This document shows, piece by piece, positions 8,419 to 17,209 of a stretch of 28,622 nt of DNA. The stretch covers positions 121,329-149,950 of the forward strand of contig BFEA01001156.1 in the NCBI GenBank assembly GCA_003427395.1, given 5' to 3'. Source of the stretch: Chara braunii. Lineage: Eukaryota; Streptophyta; Charophyceae; Charales; Characeae. A model generated the notes under the pieces. It saw nothing but the letters and a program-made list of their open reading frames with translations. It did no database searches and had not been told where the DNA came from. Made by a program: the position numbers and the translations under genes. The stretch's first letter is position 1. Every line of letters starts with the position of its first letter.

Positions 8419-8426
8419 TGACGTCA
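8419..8426. promoter_or_regulatory. C-box/CRE-type bZIP site (TGACGTCA)
   Basis: This perfect palindrome is typical of TGA/CREB-type bZIP binding. It lies 17 bp before the ATG at 8444 and forms a second ACGT element with the G-box 66 bp upstream. So close to the ATG it may lie within the 5'UTR. Confidence 0.4.
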
Positions 8427-8443
8427 TTGTTCTTGGTGGGAGT

Positions 8444-11101
8444 ATGCCAGCCATGGACGTCGATCGTCTTCCAGCTGCTGCTATTGGCATCGATCTAGGT
8501 TTCTCGACTTGTTGTGTGGCAGTGTGTGGAGGGAAGGATGCCGCTGATATCATTCCGTGTGACGATACGCGTTTTGGTGATTCTCTCGTTGCGTTTTCAG
8601 TCGACGGCGGAGAGAGATGGATTGGCAAGCAAGCGAGGATGGTCGTAGAGCAGAATCCTGAACGTTGTGTGTACGGCATGAAGAGGATCATCGGACGGGC
8701 TTTCCGGAACGAAGTGGTTCAAGCTGACGCTCGCGCTTACCCTTTCAGCATCGTGGAGGGGCGTCGTGGCGAGCCTCTCGTAGTTATCGACAGCGAAAAA
8801 GGACAGCAGAAATACTCTGTTGAGCATATTACAGCTATGCTACTTGGCCAACTGAAGGCCAACGCCGAGAAGTACCTCGGCAGGCCGGTGGTTGATGCCG
8901 TCATCGCGGTTCCCGCTGGATTCAACCAAAGCCAGAGACATGCGATGATCGACGCTGCGGCCATCGCAGGTCTGAATGTTCTCCGACTTGTCAACGAGAC
9001 GACGGCTGCTGCTTTAGCCTCGGCTCATCTGACGGCGAAGGAAACGAAATCGGACGGTTTCAAGAAGGTTCTGATCCTCGCCCTGGGAGGTGGGATGTGC
9101 GAGGCGAGTGTTCTTACTGTTGCAGGGGACACTCACAGAGTAGAGGCTGTGCAGAGCGACACTAGTTTGGGCGGAGAAGACTTCACCGTGAGATTGATGC
9201 AATTGCTGAGCAGAATGATCCCTGGAGTAGAGTGCAATCCGGTCATGCTCGGGAGGTTGAGGTCCGCGGCGGAGACAGCCAAGCGCGCACTCTTTCTCCG
9301 AGAAACAGCGTTCGTTCCCCCTTACTCTCTCACGGAGACGGAGGGACGCAAGCTCACCGTGAAACGGACGGATTTCGAAGCCGCGACCTCCGACCTCTTG
9401 CAGAGATGTGAAGGGCTTGTGAGGCGCGTGTTGGTGGCCGCTTCCTGTTCGAGGGAATCCATCCACGAGGTCGTGCTGGTGGGTGGCGGGACACGAATCC
9501 CAAAGCTGATACACGTTTTCCATGAAGCCTTCGGAAAAAACAAGTTGCTTAGTGGGGTCGAGGTGGAGGAGATCGTCGCTAACGGGGCCGCATTCTTGGC
9601 GTGGAGTTTGTCCAGGAGGCGGCATTCCGGAATGGCAGTTGACGGACCGAATGTGGTCGGCATAGCGTCCAGATGCGTTCATGCGATGTGGGGAGCTTCG
9701 GCAGGTGGAATGCAGGTCATACAGAGCAACGACATGCTTCCAGCCCAAGCCGGTGCTCGCCTTGTTCTTCCTTCTCAGACGTGGGACCAATGTCCGCACG
9801 GTATACTGATCGAGAACCTGGACGACAAGTGCAAGCTCACGCTGACGGGGTTAAATCCGGCGATCGAGAAAACCGTAGAACTTGTGGTTAAGATGGATGA
9901 AGACGGACTTCTCTCTGCTGAAGGGCGGGGGTCATTTACCGGGCGAACAGTCCCAGTTTCCATAGTAACTAGAGTTGCACGGCTTACAGGAGAGGAAGTC
10001 ACTGCTCTCGTGAAGGACAGGGAGGAGTACTGCAGTTGGGAAGAGGAGAGGACAAGACGAAGGGAGGCATCGAACCACCTCCAGGCGTTTGCTGATCAGC
10101 TGTCGAGCTCGAGTATTCCACCGAGGCTGTCTTGCAAAGTCAAGAACGCGGAGAAAGAGATCGAGCTCGTGATGAGTTGGTTGCGAGAGACGGTCGAGTC
10201 GGACCCGCTACCTATTCAGGAGTACGAGCGGCGACTGAAAAGGCTCAAGTTTACGTACGCAAAGCGCAAGTTCATGATGATCGTCTCTTCGGAGCAGGAA
10301 GAGTGCTGTAAGAAGTGCAAGAGGAAGCAGCCAATCCGCGATCTTGCGGACGAGCTTAACGTGCTTGCAACCGCGAAGCAGCTGTCCCAGCAACGTGTGG
10401 AGGTCTGCGACATCATCTTGGCTACGCCAGCCTCCGGAGTTGGTGAGCCGCAGAGCATGCAGAGCAGACGGAAGGGGTTTTGGAATCCCGCTATCATCGT
10501 TAGGCCCGGCGACTCCGTCGATTACGAACAGCTGAAGAGGAAAGGTTTAGTTCAATACCTCATCCCTGCGAGGTGTCTCGAGGAGGAGTACCTCTTTGCG
10601 TTGGACGATGACGTCAACGTAAGCAAGGTCGCCCTCACGAATGGATTGAAGACATTTGTGCCCGTAACGGAAACTTCGTTTCAACTAACGGACATCCTGA
10701 CGGACAAGAAGTCAGGAGCAGATCCAGTAGTCCAGCAACTGGAGAAACTTAGCGGAGAGATCGACGGCAAATGGAGCGACGTGGTGGTTGTCTATCGGCC
10801 TCGCTCACAGGCAATTCAGAAAGGCATTCCTAATACTGAGGCGATCGACAGTATTCAGCAATCGCACGAGCGGATCAGAGATTGGATAGCTGGCCATGTC
10901 GATGACGAAACTGCTGCCGGCACTCACATCATTTATGGCGGCTTTGTTAATCGTCGGTGCTGGGCGCTATTAGCGGAAAAGCCCGACGTGGACGGGTTCC
11001 TCGTAGATGTGGAGGAAGCAACGCCGTCCGATTTCCTGAGCATAGTCAGGGATGCCTTCTCGTTGCCTACTGTCGGTAAGAACTTCTGCGAAACCTCTTA
11101 G
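8444..11101 (+). CDS. Hsp70-family protein fused to a degenerate triosephosphate isomerase-like domain
   Basis: This is an 885-residue single-exon protein ending in TAG; an in-frame TGA at 8381 bounds the frame. Either Met1 or Met4 (good context, GCCATGG) could start it. Residues 12-390 are an Hsp70 ATPase domain: IGIDLG (14-19), [10 protein letters not shown] (78-87), [10 protein letters not shown] (156-165), [17 protein letters not shown] (174-190), LGGEDF (242-247) and [10 protein letters not shown] (344-353). Residues about 405-515 resemble the substrate-binding domain and 515-605 the helical lid. From about 640, and clearly from 686 to 872, the sequence reads as triosephosphate isomerase: [21 protein letters not shown] (828-836) and PDVDGFLV (847-854). 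Odd points: phosphate-2 is ALGGGMCE (213-220) instead of DLGGGTFD, the DLLLL linker is absent, and TIM's catalytic Glu is Arg785. Probably a non-catalytic chaperone-like protein, cytosolic since no targeting peptide is evident. Confidence 0.93.
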   Translation: MPAMDVDRLPAAAIGIDLGFSTCCVAVCGGKDAADIIPCDDTRFGDSLVAFSVDGGERWIGKQARMVVEQNPERCVYGMKRIIGRAFRNEVVQADARAYPFSIVEGRRGEPLVVIDSEKGQQKYSVEHITAMLLGQLKANAEKYLGRPVVDAVIAVPAGFNQSQRHAMIDAAAIAGLNVLRLVNETTAAALASAHLTAKETKSDGFKKVLILALGGGMCEASVLTVAGDTHRVEAVQSDTSLGGEDFTVRLMQLLSRMIPGVECNPVMLGRLRSAAETAKRALFLRETAFVPPYSLTETEGRKLTVKRTDFEAATSDLLQRCEGLVRRVLVAASCSRESIHEVVLVGGGTRIPKLIHVFHEAFGKNKLLSGVEVEEIVANGAAFLAWSLSRRRHSGMAVDGPNVVGIASRCVHAMWGASAGGMQVIQSNDMLPAQAGARLVLPSQTWDQCPHGILIENLDDKCKLTLTGLNPAIEKTVELVVKMDEDGLLSAEGRGSFTGRTVPVSIVTRVARLTGEEVTALVKDREEYCSWEEERTRRREASNHLQAFADQLSSSSIPPRLSCKVKNAEKEIELVMSWLRETVESDPLPIQEYERRLKRLKFTYAKRKFMMIVSSEQEECCKKCKRKQPIRDLADELNVLATAKQLSQQRVEVCDIILATPASGVGEPQSMQSRRKGFWNPAIIVRPGDSVDYEQLKRKGLVQYLIPARCLEEEYLFALDDDVNVSKVALTNGLKTFVPVTETSFQLTDILTDKKSGADPVVQQLEKLSGEIDGKWSDVVVVYRPRSQAIQKGIPNTEAIDSIQQSHERIRDWIAGHVDDETAAGTHIIYGGFVNRRCWALLAEKPDVDGFLVDVEEATPSDFLSIVRDAFSLPTVGKNFCETS

Positions 11102-11997
11102 CAGTTTTTTTTTTGCAGGGGGGCTCAGCAGCTTGGGATCACTCGACATCGTCTCTCTAAATTGGCTTAAGTATATAGTTAGGGAGGCATTCTCTCAATG
11201 TCTATAGTAATATCCCATGGGAGCTGAGTGATTGATTAACTCATGGGTGCCATGCAACGACGTGCGGGAGGTTTGAAGGTGTCGAAGATGGTTGTCCTTC
11301 TGTTCTTCTGGCATAGGGACCAGTGGCAGGGTGGGGTAGGGTGGGGCAAGGAAATCACGACGCTCACCTTATCAGAAAGCCAATTCAATGTCTGTGCTTG
11401 AGATTCAGGACTTTCCGCGCTCTCTGGGACGATAACGCAACCTGTAGATTGCTTGGTTGTTGCTTCTGTTACGTGGTTGGCACGAGAGACTTTATTTAAA
11501 TCGTGGTTGGATTCTCGTCTCTCGTTGGGAATAGTTGAATGTCTTTGGTTGTACTGCTCGACGTACGGAAAACTTTTCGAGTGTGTACTTTTTCCTCACA
11601 GTGGAATCAGTGGGTGTTTGCCAGGTATCGTTGCTCTCAATGGAATGCAGCTGCGTATGAATGAGTCTTGGATAATTGCTTGGTAGAAATTAGCGTCGTG
11701 TTCACATCTGATCGATGCGGCTGAATGTCGTGTACTATCACTGAGTTGGGGTTATTGCTTTTATGGAGACTTGAATTGCCGGGTTTGCATTGGATGGATG
11801 GAATAGGGTGGAATAAGTCGAACGGGTAGATTAATGGACTGGGATCGATAAGCGATAGCATGCGCATGCAGCATGCATGCTATCGGTTGCTCCGTCGAGC
11901 ACGGTTTGATATCACACATGGTAGACAGACATTACTGCCTTCTTCCCGGTAAATTCAATCTGTTTTTTACCTTTGAGGTTACTTCCGTAGAGTAAAG
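11102..11997. other. Downstream noncoding DNA
   Basis: No second gene is visible. A T8 run directly follows the stop codon and no canonical AATAAA is obvious nearby. A hairpin lies at 11853-11885: CGATAGCATGC and GCATGCTATCG around an 11-nt loop, itself rich in GCATGC. A looser inverted pair (CCCAT...GAGT / ACTC...ATGGG) lies near 11208-11248. Confidence 0.5.
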
Positions 11998-12042
11998 AAA
12001 ACGAGTTATAATTGCACTATGCTGCAAGATACGGTTTGCATT
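11998..12042 (+). repeat. Solo arm of the foldback family at 15047-15196
   Basis: AACGAGTTATAATTGCACTAT followed by GCAAGATACGGTTTGCA matches the left arm of the 15047-15196 element closely. No inverted partner is found nearby, so this is a half element or a remnant. Confidence 0.7.
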
Positions 12043-12574
12043 TTCTTTTTCCCGTGTCGTTTCTTTTTCTATTTTTATGTTTTCAACCGTCCGATGGACC
12101 ACGGATCAGATATTAAACTGATCAGAACAAATACAGTGCACTTGATCTATTTTTAGCCAAAAGGCCAACGGATCTAACATTTACGAGTTGATTGACGTGT
12201 ACTGCAAGCACTAGCCACGAGGGCTTTTTTCATGCTGTGTTTTTTTGTTTTGTTTTTTTCCCCCCCCCTAAGCAGCTGGAAAGATCCTGATGACCGCCAT
12301 TCCTCGTCGTATGGTACCTTGTTCCCTCGCAGATAGCTCCCTATCATTATGACCGTATACAGTCATGAGGGTATACTCACACTAGGATTTTTCTACTTGT
12401 TTTTGTGCGTAACTGCGGTCAGATACATCCTGGTGCGGCCGTAAATGCGGCCAGATACAGTTTTCATAGTGCGAGTGCGAGTGCGCCCTGAAAGTACTAG
12501 AGAGTAGTTTCCAGACGAATAAGTTAGTATTGCTTGCACCGTGTTACCGCTTTTCCGTGTGGTACATCGATTCT
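12043..12574. other. Noncoding DNA with short direct repeats
   Basis: No gene is seen. It holds a T/C homopolymer patch (12237-12269) and two copies of TGCGG(T/C)CAGATACA near 12414 and 12446. The latter resemble the inner parts of the neighbouring foldback elements (CTGTATCTGGCCG on the other strand) and may be a decayed member. Confidence 0.45.
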
Positions 12575-12692
12575 AGCCTACGGTCTTCACCCGAATAGAA
12601 CGCCCGGTCAGCATCGCTGCATCTGGACTGAAAGTTGTGCCAAATACAGCTATAATGACCGGGCCTTCTTTTCGGGTAAAGACGGTAGTCTG
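12575..12692. mobile_element. Foldback (MITE-like) element, copy 1 of 3
   Basis: About 49-bp inverted arms, roughly 80 percent complementary, surround a short centre (ACTGAAAGTTGTG). The left arm begins CTACGGTCTTCACCCGAA; the right arm mirrors CTACCGTCTTTACCCGAA. Termini and inner ATGACCG and GCTGTAT motifs are shared with the copies at 12768 and 17088. There is no coding capacity. Confidence 0.8.
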
Positions 12693-12767
12693 CGACTTTC
12701 TGATCTTGTGTCTCATGTCTGCACTGTGTCATTCATTGCTTTTCCGCCTGCATTTCCATTTAAGTCT

Positions 12768-12888
12768 AGTCTACATTCTTCCCCCGAATACAACGCACGG
12801 TCATTGTCGCTGTATTTGGGGCAACTTTTAGTCTAGATACACAGCTATAATGACCGTACGTTGTATTCGGGGGAAGAAGGTAGTCTGC
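12768..12888. mobile_element. Foldback (MITE-like) element, copy 2 of 3
   Basis: This is the best-preserved copy. Left CTTCCCCCGAATACAACGCA and right (as complement) CTTCCCCCGAATACAACGTA match almost perfectly, and pairing extends through CGGTCATT and GCTGT. Total length is about 121 bp. It lies 75 bp from copy 1. Confidence 0.88.
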
Positions 12889-12894
12889 GTCTGA

Positions 12895-13610
12895 CTGAGA
12901 CTGACTGAGCTTGTGTCCGATTCGTGCCGGTAGTAAGCAACCAGACTGTTGCCGTCCAGAATAAATGGGGCTTTTCTTTTGATCTACAGAAAAGAAATGA
13001 CTTTTTTTTTTTTTCGACACGGTTAGCAATTCGACCAACCACCCGTGAAACGAAACTCGTTCCTTGACGATCGCCTTCTTTGGGGGATCGCATGAAACTG
13101 CTGCCAAGGAGCTTTCATAAACATGTGGCGTTGTGTTTTATCTTTCTACGCGATGCTTCGCTGCTTCGGATTTCTTATGGCTCCATATCCTTGCTTTTGC
13201 TGTCTACACTCTTTCTTTCACATCTTCTCTTTATCTCTTCTTCATTTCCCTTCCTCTCCATTGCTTTCTCTCCTTTCTCCTACGTCTTTCCGTTTCACTT
13301 CTTCCTTCCCCTTCATCTCTCCGCGTATCTCACTCAAACAGTTACTCCCCTGTTTCGGATGATCTGCTAGAGGGTGTCCCCACTCATGATTTGCTTTGTG
13401 CTGGTCTGAGAGTCAGTCTATGATTTGTGCCATTTTGTAGTCGTGGACGAAAAGGCTAATGTACGCCCACAATCTATCCGCCGATCTGCATACGGGTGTG
13501 CAGCTTCATCATATGTTTTTTTTTTCTTCTGTCCGTTGTTTTATTCAGACAAGACACTCATGGCCCATCTATTCAGGATATAACAGAGGAATACCCGAAA
13601 ATTAGAGACA
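12895..13610. other. Noncoding DNA with a pyrimidine-rich tract
   Basis: A C/T-rich segment at about 13190-13350 opens hydrophobic-looking frames in several phases, which is a composition artefact. T runs lie near 13003-13014 and 13516-13525. No gene is supported. Confidence 0.5.
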
Positions 13611-13611
13611 A

Positions 13612-13614
13612 AAG

Positions 13615-13651
<37 letters not shown>

Positions 13652-13786
13652 CAATCACCATCATCATGATCATCATTATCATCATCACAATCACCATCAT
13701 CATGATCATCATGATCATCATCATCATCATCATCAACGGCATCATCATCATCATCATCATCATCGTCGTCGTCATCGTCGTCATCG
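13612..13786 (+). repeat. (ATC)n trinucleotide tract
   Basis: Imperfect ATC repeats are interspersed with ACAATCACC blocks, then change to GTC-containing repeats near 13762. Poly-Ile and poly-Met frames across it are artefacts. Confidence 0.97.
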
Positions 13787-13795
13787 CACGTGTTT

Positions 13796-14065
13796 GGGAA
13801 AAGTCACAGAACCTGCCCCTCGCGACGAAACCTTTGTATCAATTTCCCTCCAAAACGGGGAAAAAGGTGCCGCAGGCCCCTAAATCACTTTGGGCGTCAT
13901 TTTTTGCACCCTGCAAAATACTTCCCCGCCGTTTTTTACACGTCGGCAGACAGGATGCAAAAATGACCCCAAAAGTGATTCCGGAACCTGCGGCACTTTT
14001 TTCCCCGTTGGGGGCAAATGGATACAAAGGTTTCGTCGCCGGGGGGAGGTTTTATGACTTTTCCC
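13796..14065. mobile_element. Large foldback element (~270 bp)
   Basis: Arms of more than 110 bp are inverted copies. The terminus is GGGAAAAGTCA; inside, CGACGAAACCTTTGTATC, CGGGGAAAAA, GTGCCGCAGG and AATCACTTT all recur in complement on the right side. The centre (about 13915-13955) is short and unpaired. A flanking duplication is not clear. The element abuts the ATC tract. It lacks a transposase and would be non-autonomous. Confidence 0.88.
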
Positions 14066-14069
14066 TAGG

Positions 14070-15046
14070 TCTTTCGCTGCTCGAACGATCTGTCTAAGAG
14101 TCTGCGGCATGCTATTGCCAGAACTCTGCATGGACTCTTTGTGAGTTTTGTCACAGTCTCGAAGAGTTTTCTCTTAAAAGAAGAGCGCACACACTTCGTG
14201 GGGGCTTAGGGAAAGACTGAGATCAGCCCGCGGACAAGGTTTTGTCCCTCCCATTTCGAGTGAGCAACAAACACTTCAACGCCAATCCTATTAAAGGACA
14301 ACCTTTTTGGAAACAAGCTTTTTAGTTTTTTTTTAATTTTTTTTTAAGGGAAGTTTATTCATGGGGAGAAGCAAGCATGTGCTGGGAAGCGGCCCAAGCT
14401 CACCACAGTACAAAAACACATGAGTATCCAAAACAGACTGCACAAACACACACTTAATTCCACACAAGAAAAGGTAAAAAAAAACAGATAGGATTGATTG
14501 CCCTGTAAACGTCAGAGGATTCCCTGCATGTAAACTGATGAAAGAGTTTGCCGAAAATATGTCTCTTCAGCCCTCAAAAGGGCATGTAGCAGAGAGCCTA
14601 CGAACATAGCAGACGATGTTCAGGCATTGACGATGTACAGCAGCCCTCCCTCTCACCCCCTGTTCATACCACGCAGGGTCTACTCAACAATTTTCTGCAA
14701 GGGGGAGGGGGTCGGCAAACGCTAACGCATATGTCAGTGGGAATAAGGGCCGTATTTGTGTCCAGTCCGATAATGCAACTATAACCCTCCCGTCTTTGAT
14801 ACCCCCCCTTCAATTTTTGCAATCAGTCAGCTTTCTGGGTTGATCAGCCACTCTGTTCCGGATTCGTTAATTTTAGGTTCCTTGTCTGTCTCTCTCTCTC
14901 GCTCTCTCTTTTTCTTTTTCTTTTTTTCCCCCCCTTTTCAGAAACAAATGTGTGGTGAGAGAAAAAAAATATTACATGGCTGTCCGGCGATGCGACGAAG
15001 GCAGCCTTCATCTACAAAAGAAAAAAAGCGGGGGGAAACTACCGGG
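14070..15046. other. Unassigned noncoding DNA
   Basis: No gene is supported. Contents are a short palindrome GGACAA-GGTT-TTGTCC near 14233, T runs at 14329-14345, and a C/T tract at 14888-14937. Composition is mixed. Confidence 0.45.
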
Positions 15047-15196
15047 GAGTCACAAGAACGAGTTATAATTGCACTATGGGCCAAGATACAGCTTCGAATT
15101 GCGACCCAGCTTTGTGGCCAGGTAGGGTGCCCGAAGTGCAATTGCAAACTGTATCTTGCCCCATACTGCAACAATCTTAACTCGTTTTTGTGACTC
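15047..15196. mobile_element. Foldback (MITE-like) element, second family
   Basis: The left arm GAGTCACAAGAACGAGTTA... and the right arm ...AACTCGTTTTTGTGACTC are inverted copies over about 55 bp. Both include a CAAGATACAG core and AATTGC. Total length is 150 bp. The left arm alone recurs at 11998-12042. Confidence 0.82.
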
Positions 15197-15199
15197 ACT

Positions 15200-15960
15200 G
15201 AAGTTACTGCCAGGGGTGATCCTGGTAGTACCTCTGCCCCTGGCTCCATTCTATTGGTGGGGACTCTAGGGAGTATCACATGTTGAAAACCCAGTCCACT
15301 GCCCCATTACAAAGCATCCGATTTTCCATCTGAGCGGGGCATTTACCCAGCCTACTTGTCTCTTCGTTCACTCAGTATGCAAGAAACTAGCAAGACAGCT
15401 GGGCTGAGCTGGCGTTCTAAATATCTTTTGTATGTTTCGAGGTCTTTTGTTCTGGTACTCCCCTTGGGCCCTTGCGAGCTGTGCTGGCTGGACGAGGTAT
15501 CGTGCGACGTGCAAATGGAAGCTCCAACACCGTATAAACCAACTTAGTATTCTCAGATGGGCCTATGTTTGCAATCTAATCTTGAGCTTTATTCTGGTAT
15601 TCCCCCTGGCCCTGGGTTTGACAAACACCGCAAACACAGCTCATTCCAAACACAGCTCATTCCGAAATATACTAAACAATTACACTAACTGACTGGGCCT
15701 ATGGTTGAAATCTTTGCAGACGAGAACAACAGTGGGCTGAGTGGGGAGGGTGGTACCTACCATTTTTCCATTGGCTTTCTTTGCTTACTTTGTTAGTTTC
15801 CTCTCTTGTCCCCTCTTTTTTTCGTCACTTTCCTCCATCCTGAATTCCATCCGTTGTGACTCTTGTTATTGGTACATGTCACTCCATGAGCATGGCGTGA
15901 TCGATGTTTCTCTGCTCTCACCTCTTACACATTTGATGCTGTCTTCTTCGTAATGAATCC
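15200..15960. other. Unassigned DNA with a 16-bp tandem
   Basis: CAAACACAGCTCATTC occurs twice in tandem at 15631-15646 and 15647-15662. A segment around 15248-15310 (ATTGGTGGGGA...CCAGTCCA) faintly recalls module A at 2060 and 3080, but the match is too weak to call. No gene is seen. Confidence 0.4.
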
Positions 15961-15987
15961 GCATCTGGTACAGCCAAGCAGGCATAC

Positions 15988-16031
15988 TTACAGATAGATA
16001 GATAGAGAGGAAACTGAGATACACACCTACG

Positions 16032-16085
<54 letters not shown>

Positions 16086-16169
16086 CAGAGACACACACAC
16101 ACACACACACACACACACANNNNNNNNNNNNNNNNNNNNNNNNNNNNNNNNNNNNNNNNNNNNNNNNNN

Positions 16170-16237
<68 letters not shown>
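15988..16237 (+). repeat. Compound microsatellite (GATA)n-(AC)n-gap-(GA)n
   Basis: A GATA-type tetranucleotide tract (15988-16005 and 16033-16086) is followed by an AC run to 16119, 50 N, then a GA run from 16170 to 16237. Reading frames across it are artefacts. Confidence 0.97.
16120..16169. other. Assembly gap, exactly 50 N
   Basis: The round number suggests a scaffolding placeholder. The true size and the AC-to-GA junction are unknown. Confidence 0.95.
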
Positions 16238-16239
<2 letters not shown>

Positions 16240-16240
<1 letters not shown>

Positions 16241-17085
16241 GTGACATATGACACTAACAAATGCAGAGAACAAGTAATATTGAGATTCCCGTGTGTCTAT
16301 GCAGTCAATGGGCACGATCCTTTCCATCTTTGCACCATGGATACTTGTACTGTTAAGTTGTTAACCAGAGCATCTGATATAGACTAGTCATGCTGGCAGA
16401 TACTATTCGACAGTATACCAGAGCAGGTGTAAGGCTGGCAGTCTTTGGCAGATGACTAGTTCTCCTGCGGCTTACTATTCAGTTCGAGCTGGCTGGCGCT
16501 GTGAGTTGGGAACCTAGTACCCTCTCTTTGGCAGTTTAGCTTACGGTTTGGCATTGCTAGAATCGAATGGTGCAACTTATCTTCTAGGTGTACCACATTC
16601 TGACAAGACATGCGACACACAGTAGGATCTTGTAGAGATAAGACAACCAGAAGCTCGATTGACCATCATCGCAGAGAAGTATGATAACAAACAAAACGTT
16701 GACTCAGATCTCATCCTCCGACTTGTCAGGACAAGACTGTGGAAACCTGGACAGCGATAGAAACATAATTCAGGATTTATTATATATCTGTAACTGCCTT
16801 GTGAACTGCAGGCAAGGAGGGAGAAGAGGAAAACAAACTAGTAGGGTCTGTGAACAACTGTTCATTGGAGTTTCACCTACTCATCAGCGGGGCAGAACCC
16901 CCTAACCCATGATACTCTTAAAGCACCAGTACATGGGCACCCGGGCCGCGGGCCGGACACCTCAAATTCTGGATTCTGGAGGCGCGAAACGAAAACGCGA
17001 CCGCTGATCAAGTTTATCAACGGCGGCGCGGCGGGTGCAGCGTTTCCAGTTTTTTGTGGTGACAAGTTTCGGACTGCAAGGCTGG
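16240..17085. other. Unassigned noncoding DNA
   Basis: No gene is supported. A GC-rich patch (about 16935-17045) includes GGGCCGCGGGCCGG. Confidence 0.4.
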
Positions 17086-17087
17086 GT

Positions 17088-17196
17088 CCGGCTTCCCCCG
17101 AACCCAACGCACCCTCATTTGGGCTGTATCTGGCCGGAAATATAGCTTGTATAGATTCATTTTTAGGGTGCGTTATGTTCGGGGGAAGACGGTAGT
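17088..17196. mobile_element. Foldback (MITE-like) element, copy 3 of 3
   Basis: Inverted arms at 17092-17115 and 17165-17188 carry CTTCCCCCGAAC--AACGCACCCT with two mismatches, around a 49-nt centre. The right flank GACGGTAGT matches the termini of copies 1 and 2 (12575, 12768). Confidence 0.8.
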
Positions 17197-17209
17197 GGTT
17201 TAACTGATA

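Noticed and set aside
9014-9799. A 261-codon minus-strand open frame inside the Hsp70-TIM-like gene
   Set aside because: It is antisense to clearly conserved Hsp70 codons and has no recognisable domain. It is a shadow of biased codon use on the coding strand.
13080-13423. Hydrophobic, membrane-protein-like frames
   Set aside because: Several phases look hydrophobic at once because the segment is a C/T-rich tract (Ser, Leu, Phe codons). There is no independent evidence of a gene.
13602-14097. Poly-Met and poly-Ile frames, one running into a longer protein
   Set aside because: They are translations of the ATC trinucleotide tract and the adjacent 270-bp foldback element.
15866-16327. Ser-Leu and Cys-Val repeat proteins spanning the gap
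   Set aside because: They are translations of GA, AC and GATA microsatellites across 50 N.
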